64,000 bases of DNA from Azolla caroliniana (Eukaryota; Polypodiophyta): assembly GCA_043228905.1 (NCBI GenBank), contig JBHGNT010000005.1, positions 16,740,001 to 16,804,000 on the forward strand, given 5' to 3'. The notes beneath the pieces were generated by a model. It was not told the DNA's origin. It worked only from the letters and a program-made list of their open reading frames with translations, and did not search any database. Position 1 is the stretch's first letter. Each line of letters starts with the position of its first letter. The position numbers and the translations under genes were made by a program. Positions 31,902-43,092 of this stretch are shown here, in pieces.

Positions 31902-34460
31902 ATGAGTGAAGACTCATCGTTCTCGATTGAAGAATATTGTTTGTCATTAGACTCTTCGTTTTCTACCAAAGAGTATTGTTTGTCGACAGACTCACCATTT
32001 TCTATTGAAGAATATTGTCTGTCGATAGACTCACCATATTCTATCGAAGAGTATTGTCTGAGCTCATCTTCACCTACAACGAATGTGAATATTGACACGT
32101 GTGAAGAGTTATTTATTGAAGAATACAATATTAATAAAGATACGGAGAATGAAGGTAGTGTCAATGAAACATCGAATATCATGGGCAATGGTCACAACAA
32201 AGAATTGGATAGTAACAAGGTTACACCAACTTCTATGTAGGAAGAGAAATCTAGAAGCCCTATGCATATTAGAAGAATCCCACGAAGAATTCGTCTGGCT
32301 AGATTTAACTTGGTGACATTAGATAAACAGATTGGATTTGATGTCAAAAAAATATGATGTGCCCGTGGTTGTATGTCTATGATTGGAAAATCAAAGTTGC
32401 GAGAATTAAGGCGATACTATTTTTCGATGACTGGTGATGAGCAAGACACTTACCTCGGGTCACATATGCAACTGGTGTTTGATAAATGTATGGGGATCAA
32501 AGTATCATTTGAGTATTATATCTTCCATGCGCAACAGATATGTAGAGTTGCATTCAAAATTGTGTTATGTGTTAGTAACATGCGGCTACATAGAGTACAA
32601 CAACGTCTACTTAGCGGGGATCAGATGCTCAACTCTAAAGAGGTTCCAAGTATGAAAGGTGCAATTTGAAGACATGCTATTGGTTGGATGAAAAGTTACT
32701 TTCAGTTAAATTGTGAAGTAATGCCCACTACAGGTAGGATACACCTCTCTGATAATTACACATGTAGGGAAGTTTATGATGTCTATCGATATGATATGGT
32801 GGGCTCACGTAATAAGTCTGTTACATATAGCCAATTCACAAGATTATGGAGAGCTTGGTTTTCAAATGTTATCATTCCACGTAAAGTACGCATGGGGTAT
32901 TGCTCCATTTGTGCAAATCTTAAAAGTTTGGCTAAAGGTGCAAAGACATCAATGGAAAAGGATATGAGTAAGAAGTTACTACAAGCGCATCGTGAGGCAC
33001 AATCGTTAGAATGAAAGAAGGCGATGCATCATAGAGAGAAGTGTTTGAAGAGGCTCAAACAATACATGTGCTTAATGATAGATGGCATGGACCAGAAGAA
33101 GACGTGCTTGCCGCATATGCGGAGGCTCCCCAAAGACGTCAATGATGAGTGCCTCGTTCAAATGCACTTGGTGGGATGCTTGACTTATAATAGGTCTGTT
33201 GGACCTCACGTCTTCATTACATACCCCAATGTTCACAATGACCCTAACCTAACAGTTACAGTGATTCACCGAGTTTTGATGTCTTGGGGCCAACCTTTCC
33301 CCCCTATTCTATACATTCAATTGGACAATACTGCTAGAGAGAACAAAAATTCAACTGTGTTTGGCTATCTAAGTATGTTGGTCAACCAAGGATTTTTTAG
33401 AAAAGTCAAAGTCAATTTTCTTTTGGTTGGCCACACACATGATCATATAGATCAGATGTTTAGCACATTCTCCAGACAGTTGTTTCGGCATGATGCTTTC
33501 ACATTACCTAAACTATTTGATGTCATTTGTGATGCATATACACCACGCCCAAAAGTGTTACACTTGAAGGAGGTATATGACTTTAAGAGATATATATCAG
33601 TGCTTGCCCAGTTAAACAATATAAGCTTCAATCACATTTTTATGATAAAGAAAAATGAAATAAGTGGTTCTACGCTTTTGTATGCTAAACAATATTCATC
33701 TTCTACAACATGGGAACCTGAAGGTGGTTGCCAGTTATTACTTTGTATGCCGAGTACAATTGTCCATGGAGCTAAGCAAATGCCAATTGAGAAGAAAGGA
33801 CAGTTTCAAAGTGACTTGGTATCGGAACAAAAACAGTTATGGCTCCAAGCCTTGGAAGAAAAAAGAAAGCATATTGAAGCCGCCAATGAATATGCCGCAC
33901 AACAAGACATGTCATGGCGGGATGTATTTTATAGTGATCAGAAAGGAATTATAGACAATTGTGTATTTGCTGATAATTGGAATTTGGAAACGCCATTCAC
34001 ATGGTCACTGCAACATGATCGTGTAAATAAAACTCTGGAGCAACCAACAAATGCGATTAATGACAGTTTGGTTCATCCACAACAAAGAGACATTTATGTG
34101 GGACCAAGGATGACCAAAGCAACCGAAGCTAGATGGCAAGGCAATTTGCAAGAGCTCACGACGGGGATGTTGATTGCAACGCCAGCTGATGAGAACTCAC
34201 ATGGCCACCAATTTTGGGTTGGTAAAATTCTAGAAGTGCTAATGCATGAAATAGAAAACACGATCAAGTCTATAAACGTTCATTGGTACAACAATAGAAG
34301 TGCAAATGCTTTTACAGGTAAGTATACATTGGAGATGATTGAATGCCCAACAAGAAGGGGAGGTAGGAAGAGGAAGCGAAACATTCGTAACACCTCGACC
34401 CTTGATATCTCTGATGTGGATATCATCATGTACGACTTAACGCTTACAAAAGACGAATGA
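31902..34460 (+). pseudogene. DUF7869-domain protein gene (one frame, four stops)
   Basis: A single intronless frame spans the interval, broken by TAG at 32238 and TGA near 32355, 32667 and 33012. The N terminus carries four 13-residue repeats (SFSIEEYCLSLDS-like). A block with RGCMSMIGKSKLRELRRYY follows. The core has LMIDGMDQKK (about 33075), LDNTARENKN (33320) and VGHTHDHIDQMFS (33428), the hallmark motifs of the DUF7869 family, which is thought to have an RNase-H-like fold. A Cys pair, CSICANL, lies near 32902. The family is common in mosses, lycophytes and oomycetes and behaves like a mobile-element protein. Function here is unproven. Confidence 0.7.
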
Positions 34461-35036
34461 TTCAGGAAGTCAACAATAGATATAATAAAAGAAAAATTAC
34501 CAAGTCTGCAAGGTGGCTCGAGTCAAAGGCAAACAAGATCTGCTACTTATAAACTAGAGTCAAACATTTGGTTTATGACGAAGATAATGCACTGATTGGT
34601 ACATCCGAGGATGACAAGGAGGAATCGTCATTGTATATTAGTTATAGTAGTGATTCTCCGTAAAGGAGTGATCATGAATGTATTTTTGGCTATTAAGTAT
34701 AACTACATTCCGCTTGTAACAAATCAAGTAATATAAAAGCATGTGTTTTGAATTCTTATGATTTCTAAAAAATCCTTTCTTATAAAATAACATTGGTTGT
34801 AAAGTTTGTGATATAAATTGAGAATGTAACTTTTTGAAATTCCTCTTTTTTTAGTTACTTCTAAATCACGAAAATAGTGTATTTTTAACCTTTTTCATAG
34901 TATGTTTGAACATGTATGATACTAGTATCAATGTCTTTTGTAAAATCATTGAAAAATCCTAAAAATCAACCAAAACATTTCTTATCCTTTCATTTATGCA
35001 CGATCCTTCCACTTGTGAACGCGAACATGTTAAGAG
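34461..35036. other. 3' flank of the DUF7869 gene
   Basis: The DUF7869 frame stays open for about 40 codons after the 34458 TGA. The remainder is AT-rich with no gene. At 34998-35034 lies the second copy of the 37-bp direct repeat. Sequence of the copia remnant follows immediately. Confidence 0.55.
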
Positions 35037-37500
35037 GAAATTGGAACTCTAGAAGAGAGTCCGATCTCATTTCGACTAAGTGGGCCGAATGAGCGACTGA
35101 GTAGAAAGGACTAGTCGGATGAAGAGTCGGCGAGTTGTGGAGATTGGACGGTGCAGTCCTCGTGAAAGAAACCGAGGCGGCGGTTTATATGCAAGGAGAA
35201 GAGGAAGATGAAGATGTTGGAATATGGAAGTGAGGCTGATACATCGGATCGAAGCGAATCCGACGTGGCTAAGAACAAAGAGGGACCTCCAAAAACGAGG
35301 TTGAAGTCGGCCGAGAGGGCAATGAAATCGGCGAACCAGAAGCTGCACCTATCCACCCGCTAGAAGAATCTCATAATTTGGTATGGGTATAATGAGTATA
35401 TGTCACATCATTATGAGTATATGACAAAGGTGGCAGAAGTGCGTGAGCTAGAGAGCTACACAGAAGCAGCAAAGGTCACAAATTGACGTTCCGTCATGGA
35501 GGATGTGATGCGAGCATTATTGGAGAATGAGACTTGGAACCTAGTTGACGCCCTGAAGGGTGTGAAGCCGATCAGATGTAGGTGGGTGTACAAGGTCAAG
35601 TACAATGCCAATGGCTCGGTGAACCGATATAAGGCCCGATTGGTAGCCAAGTGCTATGTGCAAAAACATGATATCGATTACGACGAGACCTTTGTGCCAG
35701 TCACAACGATGATGACTGTCCATGTTTTGCTAGCGGTAGCCATGGAAAAGGGGTAGCATGCATTTACATCAGATGGATGTAAAGAATCCGTTCCGGAAAG
35801 GCGCTCTTGAGGAACAAGTGTACATCGTACAACCCCCCGGATTTCTATCCGAATGGAACACGTCGGTAGTTTGCCAATTGAAGAAGTCATTGTATGGACT
35901 CAAGTAAACCCCACGTGCCTAGAACACAAAGATCATACAACCACTGTGTAAGATGGGGTTTGCTTTGAAAAAATCAAATCCTTCATTGCTCATTCAAACG
36001 AGTTGGACCAGATCGATTAGCATTCTGCCATATGCCAATTATTTGGTCATCACCGACACCAACCTCGGAGAAATCAGTCGAGTAAAGTCTCAGTTTTTAG
36101 CATCATTCGAAATAAAGGATCTGGCGGATCTTGATTACTTCCTCGGGGTTGAAGTGATCCGAACCCCCGAAGGCATATTGATCAACCAACACCATTATGT
36201 GTTGAATATGCTCTTCAAGTTTGGGATGGCATATTGTAATTCTGTCTCAACCCTTCTGGATAGAAACGTGAAGCTTCACCAAAATTCGGGAACGGTGTGC
36301 GACCCGACACGATTCCGACAAATTTTCAGAAGCCTCATCTATTTCACGATCACTCAGCCGGACCTAAGTTACCCAGTTAGCTTGATCAATCAATTCATGT
36401 CGCAACCAAAGGATGAACATCTTCAATGCGAGCAAAGGATATTGTGATAAGTCAACAATACTAAGGATAGGGCGTCGTTGTATTAGACAGGAGTAGTCGA
36501 GGAGTTAGTCGGCTACATGGGTGTTGATTGGCCCGGATATGCCGGCAATTGCAGGTCAACATCCGGATTCGTGTTTTTATTGGGAAGTGTCGTGATCGTA
36601 TGGACTAGCAAAAAGTAGCCGAGAGTGGCACTATTGAGCACTGAGGCCGATTATCGAGGGGTGGCTATCGTTACGTGCGAAGCCATTTGGCTCAAAAGGT
36701 TATTGAAGGATTTGCATGTGGATGTGTCTGGACCAACAATCATATACTACGACAACCTCAACAACATCCAACTTGCGAAGAACCCTGTCTTCCATGCTCA
36801 GACAAAGCACATCGAGGTGCACTATCATTTTGTCTACAAGCGGGTACTCTTTGATGAAGTCGAACTGGTGTATGTTCTGACTAATCAGCAAGTTTCCGAT
36901 ATCTTCACCAAACCTCTTGGCCTTGACAAGTTGCGACATTTTTCGAGTATGCTTGGCTTAGAGCATCTCGACATGCCGAACTTGACTGGGAGGAGTCAAG
37001 CGGAAAAGGAGAGTGACTAAGTCCGAAAAGCCGAATCGGGTGAAGAATTTGATTTCAGCACGACTGAAGAAGTTGGAATGTCTGAATCGGCTGGAGAGGC
37101 TGAGGATGCATGGATAGGTGGAAGAAGATCCACTAAGCAAAGACTAGCCACATTCAGGGGGGAGCGGCCAAACGAGGGAGCCAAAGCTAGAGCCAGGCGA
37201 ACCAACGGGAGGTAGAGCTGAGAGAGGTGGCAGAGTCAAAAAGGACAAAGCCGACCAAGTGAAGGCCAGGACCAAGATATGGACAAATATGGTCAAGGAC
37301 CTGAAGGAGGACAAATCGGAGACAACCAATTCGAACAAGAGCTGGAATGAATTGGAACTAGACGATTTGATTGAGAATGGTGATTCGGACAAGCCAAATC
37401 GTACAAGGCCAAGCCGACGAGAAGACAGCCAAAGCTGACGCCGAGACAAAGGAGCCAACGGGTTGAGGGGCACCAATACCGTGACAACGAGGGAGTTGTG
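35037..37500 (+). pseudogene. Ty1/copia Pol remnant: reverse transcriptase and RNase H
   Basis: The fragment 35496-35756 has the copia RT block WNLVDALKG...CRWVYKVKYN and ARLVAKCYVQ...FVPVTTM. The RT continues at 35953-36447 with DYFLGVEVIRTPEG and FRSLIYFTITQPDLSY; the YVDD catalytic box is lost in frameshifted sequence. RNase H lies at 36540-37020 (STEADYRG...DNLNNIQLAKNPVFHAQTKHIEVHYHF). Multiple stops and frameshifts show an old, inactive copy. The stretch to 37500 is non-coding copia tail or flank. Confidence 0.85.
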
Positions 37501-37559
37501 AAGGGCCTGAGTAGTAGACGAGTTGACTATAGGGGTTGAGGTGCGGGGAACTAGATGAC

Positions 37560-38260
37560 TTCTGCTTCAGTATCGCCCTTGCCACCTCCACAACTGATCG
37601 GTTCTTCCTCTCAGCTATTCCGTTTTGTCCCGATGTATATCAGCAACTGAATTCTCTTCGAATTCCCTTCTATTGCAGATAGTCGTTGAATTGGACTGAA
37701 AAGTATTCTTTTCTGCCATCTGACCAGAAGCACTTAATCTTCCTCTTCATTTCTCATTCGACAAGATTTTGTAGGTTCTGGAAACAGTCGAAGACTTTGC
37801 TTTTCTTATCAATGAGATAGATCCACGTGTGCCGGTTGTAGTCATCAATGAAGGAGACCAAATATCGACTCCTACCAACACTAACATTATGTGTCAGTCC
37901 CCATACATACGAATGTATCAAGTCGAGCTTATTCTGGCTCCAGTTTCACTCGTTCCTTCCAGCCACTAAAGTTCGGTAATTCGAATACTACTTGTTTCAA
38001 TTGCAAATCCTAACGCCTCTGATCATTGACATGGCCTATTCGCTTGTGCCATAAATCGATGTCTGACTCGACTTTTTTTTCCTTTGGCGAATAAAGCGGT
38101 GCCGATGTCATTAGTGTCGAGGATGAACATCCTCCCATCCTGGCGCCCCTGTACAATGATTTTGGCCATCCTCCTCGATGAAACACCCGAGATGTGTGAA
38201 TCCAACTTGCATCCCTTGGTCAACAGACACCAGATTCTTTGTGATTGTGAGGAAATGTAG
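37560..38260 (-). pseudogene. Ty1/copia integrase remnant, inverted relative to the RT fragment
   Basis: On the minus strand, 37600-37870 encodes FIDDYNRHTWIYLIDKKS and the downstream KCFWSDGRKEYF...GIRRE region of a copia integrase core with stops. At 38023-38223 it encodes a GAG-pre-integrase-like segment (ISGVSSRRMAKIIVQGRQDGR...LDTND). Integrase would normally precede RT on the same strand, so this remnant has been rearranged. Confidence 0.75.
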
Positions 38261-38350
38261 CACGTTCATGAGTTTTCCCTTTTATCCGACATGAATTAAG
38301 GAATTAAGGGAACTTCATTGACATGTTCAATCGGGTGTGGAGTGCCATGA

Positions 38351-38560
38351 TGACACTGATATTATGCCTCGAAAGGATTTGAACCCACAACCTTGTGATA
38401 CACATATCAAATCCTTAACCATTGTAATAATATGCATATATGTATAGTAATTAGAATATATAATGTAATATCATAAGAATATTCAATCACTCTACATTCT
38501 AGAATGTCCTAGAATATTTAAGAGTGCTCTATGTTAGGAATCGACCGGACACAACCAGTT
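38351..38560 (+). repeat. LTR-like fragment with an antisense tRNA-like module
   Basis: The layout repeats that of the chromovirus LTR: a start at TGACACTGATATTATGCC, an antisense tRNA-like segment at 38367-38428, an AATATTCTAGAATGTCC-type stretch and a TTTAAGAGTGCTC promoter-like stretch. It may be a solo or truncated LTR of another family. Borders are not firm. Confidence 0.45.
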
Positions 38561-39076
38561 TCACGTTCGTATTCGTGTGCAGTAATCACGAACTAGTACA
38601 CAGACAGAAAAGCGTAAAGACACGGAGACACTGATATTTTACGTTGAAAACCCGAAATGGGAAAAACCATGGGGTCCACAAACCCCGAGAAAGAGATCAT
38701 TATAGTAGACAAGAAGTACAAATACGGAACTCAGTGGCAACGACCTCGAGTTCTCCTTCGTCTGACAGATGGCTACAGAGTTACACTCTCACTCTCTCAC
38801 TCATGGTTACAGAGGCAACTACCTCCAGTTTACTATTTTCAATAACGATCAACTACATTGATATACTCTAAAGTTTGCCCTAGTTGGTTATAAACAAAAG
38901 CAACTTTTTATTTATTTACAAGTATAACCCACAAGGGCCTTTTAGACAATTTACAATTATAGTCTTCTGAAACGATTTCGGTAACCGGTTACGGTTTCGG
39001 TTTTAGTTTCGGATTACGATTTCAAGTTCAAATTTGGTTTCGGTTTCGGTCTCGGCTGAGATACTCACCAACATGG
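38561..39076. other. Degenerate copia-type LTR-like and simple sequence
   Basis: It includes GTTGAAAACCCGAAATGGGAAAAACC near 38644, a motif seen in copia LTRs, and a GGTTTCGGTTT-rich low-complexity tract at 38975-39060. No gene seen. Confidence 0.4.
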
Positions 39077-39882
39077 TGTTGTGAAGATTTTTGGCAACGA
39101 TGTGAAAATTGCATGGAATGAACAAAATTGAGTGTGGTTCTTCACACACAAGACATGAAATAATAATAGTGAATATACTATTTTAGATTAGCTTAATATC
39201 TTGGTATGGGAAGATGGAGGTCTAAAGAGCTTCCAAATGTACTTTACTACATTTGAAACCGAATTGGATCGGATAGACTGATCCATTGGATAAGTTGATC
39301 CCGATGATTTTGGTTTGAAACGAACAAAATCATCTCGACTAAAAAAAACCTAGTAAAAATTTGTATACAAAGGGATGCAAGTAAGGCTTGAACCTTGCAC
39401 CTCCAAGTTAAGAGGTAGTAGACTTACCACTAAGCCAGGTCACTTCATTAAAAATATTTTTCCTATCATTATACTTTTACATGTAAATTCTCATATTAGA
39501 GCTTGATTAAGTGACATGGTTATCATGCATCACATGTAATGCATGAGCGCCAAATGGCAAACATTCATCACATGCATTCCATGCATTGTATGCATGTCTT
39601 GTACCCTCACATGCATCATATGGAGAAGAAAATTCGTTATCCAATTGATGATATATCTTGTTCCTCAAATCTAAAGTGAAGGGTTCAATCGTAATCTCTC
39701 TCTTCATTTCAATCTCTCACAATCTAAAGTCAAGCATTCTATGTTATCTAAACCTCTCTTGCTTTCAATCTATCTTAAATACTTTCTCGCTAAAGCTAGT
39801 GCAAACTTTTCGAATCCTTCCGATCTAAAACCCTGACGGTTCCACCTCACGATCCGCACATAGTGACAGATTTTTCACGACA
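39077..39882 (+). repeat. Element D 5' LTR
   Basis: It starts TGTTGTGAAG, matching the C LTR start TGTCGTGAAG, and ends CACGACA. The PBS TGGTGAACCCGATGTGAA starts at 39891. The only copy in the window, so the left border is inferred by analogy. An antisense tRNA-like module lies at 39376-39442. Confidence 0.7.
39376..39442 (-). other. Antisense tRNA-like module in element D LTR
   Basis: On the minus strand it reads TGGCTTAGTGGTAAG (close to the A-box consensus) and, about 35 bases later, GGTTCAAGCC (B box), a good tRNA-gene spacing. Confidence 0.65.
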
Positions 39883-39924
39883 TAATTAAGTGGTGAACCC
39901 GATGTGAAAGAGGTGGTAGGAAGG

Positions 39925-40212
39925 ATGAAGTCGAGGATCGACCGATACTTGGAGATGGCGTCCTCAAGCAATGAAGCGGGAGAGTTCGAAAGGATGATGC
40001 TAATCGTCGAACAAATGATGAGATCTCGGGACAACGATGCGAACGTGCAGAAGGCTGTCGACCGTGTCGTAGAGCTCGAGGGTCAATTTGATGGAAGGAA
40101 CATTACGAAGTTCCTTGATGCATATAGAAGAGAGATGAATCCGAGGGACGTGTCTGAAGCGTGCCAAATCACAAGTTTCAAGAGAGTGGTCGCCAACAAC
40201 ATCCAAAGACGC
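39925..40212 (+). pseudogene. gag: Element D Gag, N-terminal fragment
   Basis: The start is at ATG 39925, downstream of the PBS. It matches the A Gag N terminus (MASSSNEAGEFERMM, LEGQFDGRNITKFLDAYRREM, QITSFKRVVANNIQRR). It is interrupted at 40212 by element C and continues at 53963. Confidence 0.82.
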
Positions 40213-40922
40213 TGTCGTGAAGAAAACCGTCCCCAGGCGCAAACCGTGTATCGCGGGTGTGAACCGGCCCTTACACGTGGGCACGCCCCTTGTTGTATAG
40301 TAGATAGCTAGGCACAAAAGTCGAATCCTAGGTAGCAATATTCTGTAGGGAGAATCGAGGAGTATCTCTGTCCGAAAGGACAGAGAATTAATGTGATGTA
40401 AACGGGTGAAACGGCCTCCCTCCTTGAGCTATAAATAAAAGAGAGGGAGACAGAGAGGGAGGGTATCGCGCACTAGAAGGGACGAAGTGTTGTCAGACTG
40501 GGACCGAGCTCTTCTTCTCTGTCGTTCTCCATACCTTCTTTTGCGTAGGTTCTCGAGAGGCTGATCCTGCTCCGTGGAACGCTCGTGTGCTTCCGGCAGA
40601 ATCTCCGTCTTGCTCCCCCCCCCCCCCCCCCCCTTGTGTGCGTGGGTGATCAGGCGTCGGCATCCATCTCGCCGACCTGATCGGCTGTAACCGTTCGAGT
40701 CGTCTGCATACATATATTTATATACATACACTAGTGTTCTTATACTCTATTTCCTGCTCAACTCGTGTCTCTTGTGTTGTTGGGCCACATCCCCGTGCGC
40801 TTCTTTGTCTATACGTGTGTGAGCATCTCTCTCTCTCTCCCCCCCTTTTTCTCACCTATTCCTCGATCCAAGACCCCAGTGGTTCCGCCTTGTTCTCTAC
40901 GCACGCGCGTAACAACGTGACA
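40213..40922 (+). repeat. Element C 5' LTR
   Basis: 710 bp, TGTCGTGA to CGTGACA. TATA box CTATAAATAAAAGAG near 40430. A run of 19 C at 40615-40633. The segment 40673-40733 is absent from the 3' LTR copy. The PBS follows at 40927. Confidence 0.88.
40615..40633 (+). repeat. Poly-C tract (C19) in element C LTR
   Basis: An uninterrupted run of 19 C about 185 bp downstream of the TATA box, so in the transcribed LTR. The 3' LTR has C20 at 53711-53730. Confidence 0.95.
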
Positions 40923-40965
40923 TCTTTGGTGAACCCGATGTGAACAGGCGGCAGAGGAGTAGAAG

Positions 40966-43092
40966 ATGAGGGGGACAGACCTCGCAGAAGCCATGGCTTC
41001 GGCTGTGGACAGTATAGTCAGTGCGCACGAAGGCACTGGCGCCCTTGATAGGGCTATCGAGGCGGTTGTTGGTACGATCGGCCGGTTTAGTGGGAAGGAT
41101 GCCACGAGCTACTTGGCGTCCTACCGGGCTGACATGGTAATGAGGGACATTCCGGAAGAGAGGCGTCTAGCCGGATTCCCTCGAGTGGCGATGCCGGGCA
41201 TCCATATGGAGGTGCTCGAGGTACGGGCCGAGAGCCGGACCTGGGAGGAGTTCGAAGGTCGGCTCCTCGAAAATTACGGGCTTGAAGATGTGCTTCGACT
41301 TTCGAAGCGGGACTTCATGGAGTGGGTGGAGACCCCCGACAAAGGAAGGAACGTGTCGGTGCTCCTCTGGGAGTTTGAGGAACGCTTCGCGCGCCTCTCG
41401 GTGCTTGACCGGACCATTCTGGACACAAGTCGTGTCCTATTGTTTGTTAAATCAGTTGACGAGCGGGATCGAGAGCAAGTAGGCCTCCTTTTGGAGACTG
41501 ATGACAGGCTGACGGCCGACTGGGCCGTGGTGAAGAGGGTCTGTGGCCGTTTCGACAAACAGGGGGAATGGGTTGACAAAGGATCGATAGGGGCGGGCTC
41601 TTCGCAGCAAGGAAGCTCGAGCCAACACCACCAACGCGAAGAGAAGAGACCCGAGATTGGCTCGAGACCGGATCGGCTTCGATCGGCATGGTCAAGGGCT
41701 TGTCCGGGGGAGCAACTCTGGAGGAACTAACGCGGATGGTAAAGGATCTCCAGATCGCCCAGGCACAGAGGGATGGTGGCGAGCAGGCCCATGACCGACG
41801 ACCTCTGGTTGGAAACAGGTGCATGTGGTGTGACGCGGTTGGTCACATCCGGAAGGACTGCGGGGACTTCGCCGAGGCAATGAGAAGCAACGTGGTGTAC
41901 CTATGGAACGGTCGAGTGCACGCCAGCGAGACTCGAAGGGCCCTGGACCTAAACGTCGGGCGAGGAGGTATGAAAAGGTTGATGGAGGAGGCGGTAGCTC
42001 GCCACGCGGAGACTGTTCACTACTCGGCGTCAACTGGCATTCGGGTCGGAGGTGGTGAGGCCCCGAAGACGAACAAAGCCGGGTTCTGGCCGACGATGCT
42101 AGAAGGCCTCGCCGGCGCACGACTAAGGAAAGAAGAGGCGGACCGCGCGGGAAAATGGGTCCGGGAGGTAACCGGGTGGAATGACCCGGTGGAAGAAAAC
42201 ACGGGCTTCATCGAAGCCACTTGTCAAAACTACGAGGCTCTGGTGGAGGACAAGCGGGTAGGGAAAACCGGAGGGGCCGGGCCCTCGCAACAATATGAAA
42301 CTCGATTCGGGAAAAAGGCGGAATGAGGCTGGTTTAACCGGCGCCCAGGATAATCCCAAGAAGGGCGGGTATCGGCTGGGCACAGAAATCGAAAGATCCA
42401 CGGACCTGCGAAAGGTCCTGGAAGAACGAATCCTCGACAGCAAGGTGGAACTGTCGCTGAGGGAAGTGCTTGGGATCACCAAGAAGGAGTTCCACCAATC
42501 CATCATAGACTTGGTGAAGAGGAAGAGGTTGTCGACGGAGAAGGAACCGGAGAAGCCGATGGAGGTGTGGACGACGCACATAGAGGACATGGCGCTAGAA
42601 GACGAGTTGGCGGAGAGCCACTATTCGAGGTTGCCCTGGGCCAGAGCGACCACGGAGACCCCCGTGAAGATCAGAGATGTTCATGAACCGGTGGTGGCGT
42701 TGGTGGAGCACAGTTCAGAAATCAATTTGATGTCCATGGACTTCTACAAGAAGGGGAAATGGCCGATCAACACCAAGCACGGGTGGAAAATACGGGCAAC
42801 GACGCGTCCCACCGAAGAACTGCATGGAGCCTGCTCGAATATACGAGTAAAGATCGGCGATGTCGAGATTGACCAGCACCTCTTCGTGCAGGAGATGTCC
42901 TCACATCCGGTTATACTAGGAGAACTGTACATCATGGCAGCACGGATGGAGACAAAGGTGTTGGACAACGGCTCGGCCTATGCGAGGGTCAAGAGCCAGG
43001 ATGGGCGTCACTCGGTCCAGTTCCTGAAGATGAGACCGAACCATGAGGGGAACCGTGAGACCCTCGGGGGCGAAAGCCGAGAGGATTTTTAG
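40966..43092 (+). pseudogene. gag: Element C Gag with protease-like domain (two frameshifts)
   Basis: The frame starts at ATG 40966, shifts near 41700 and returns near 42310, so two compensating indels break it. It carries the capsid region (FSGKDATSYLASYRADM, WVETPDKG), the CCHC knuckle CMWCDAVGHIRKDC (about 41820-41861) and RGGMKRLMEE. The protease-like domain reads VEHSSEINLMS where A has DHRSE and D has DHGSE; the catalytic Asp is therefore missing. It ends DF-TAG at 43090. Pol begins in the -1 frame across this stop. Confidence 0.85.

Noticed and set aside
40429-40943. Short open frames in the element C LTR
   Set aside because: They overlap TATA, poly-C and PBS features of an LTR and are repeated only because the LTR is repeated.
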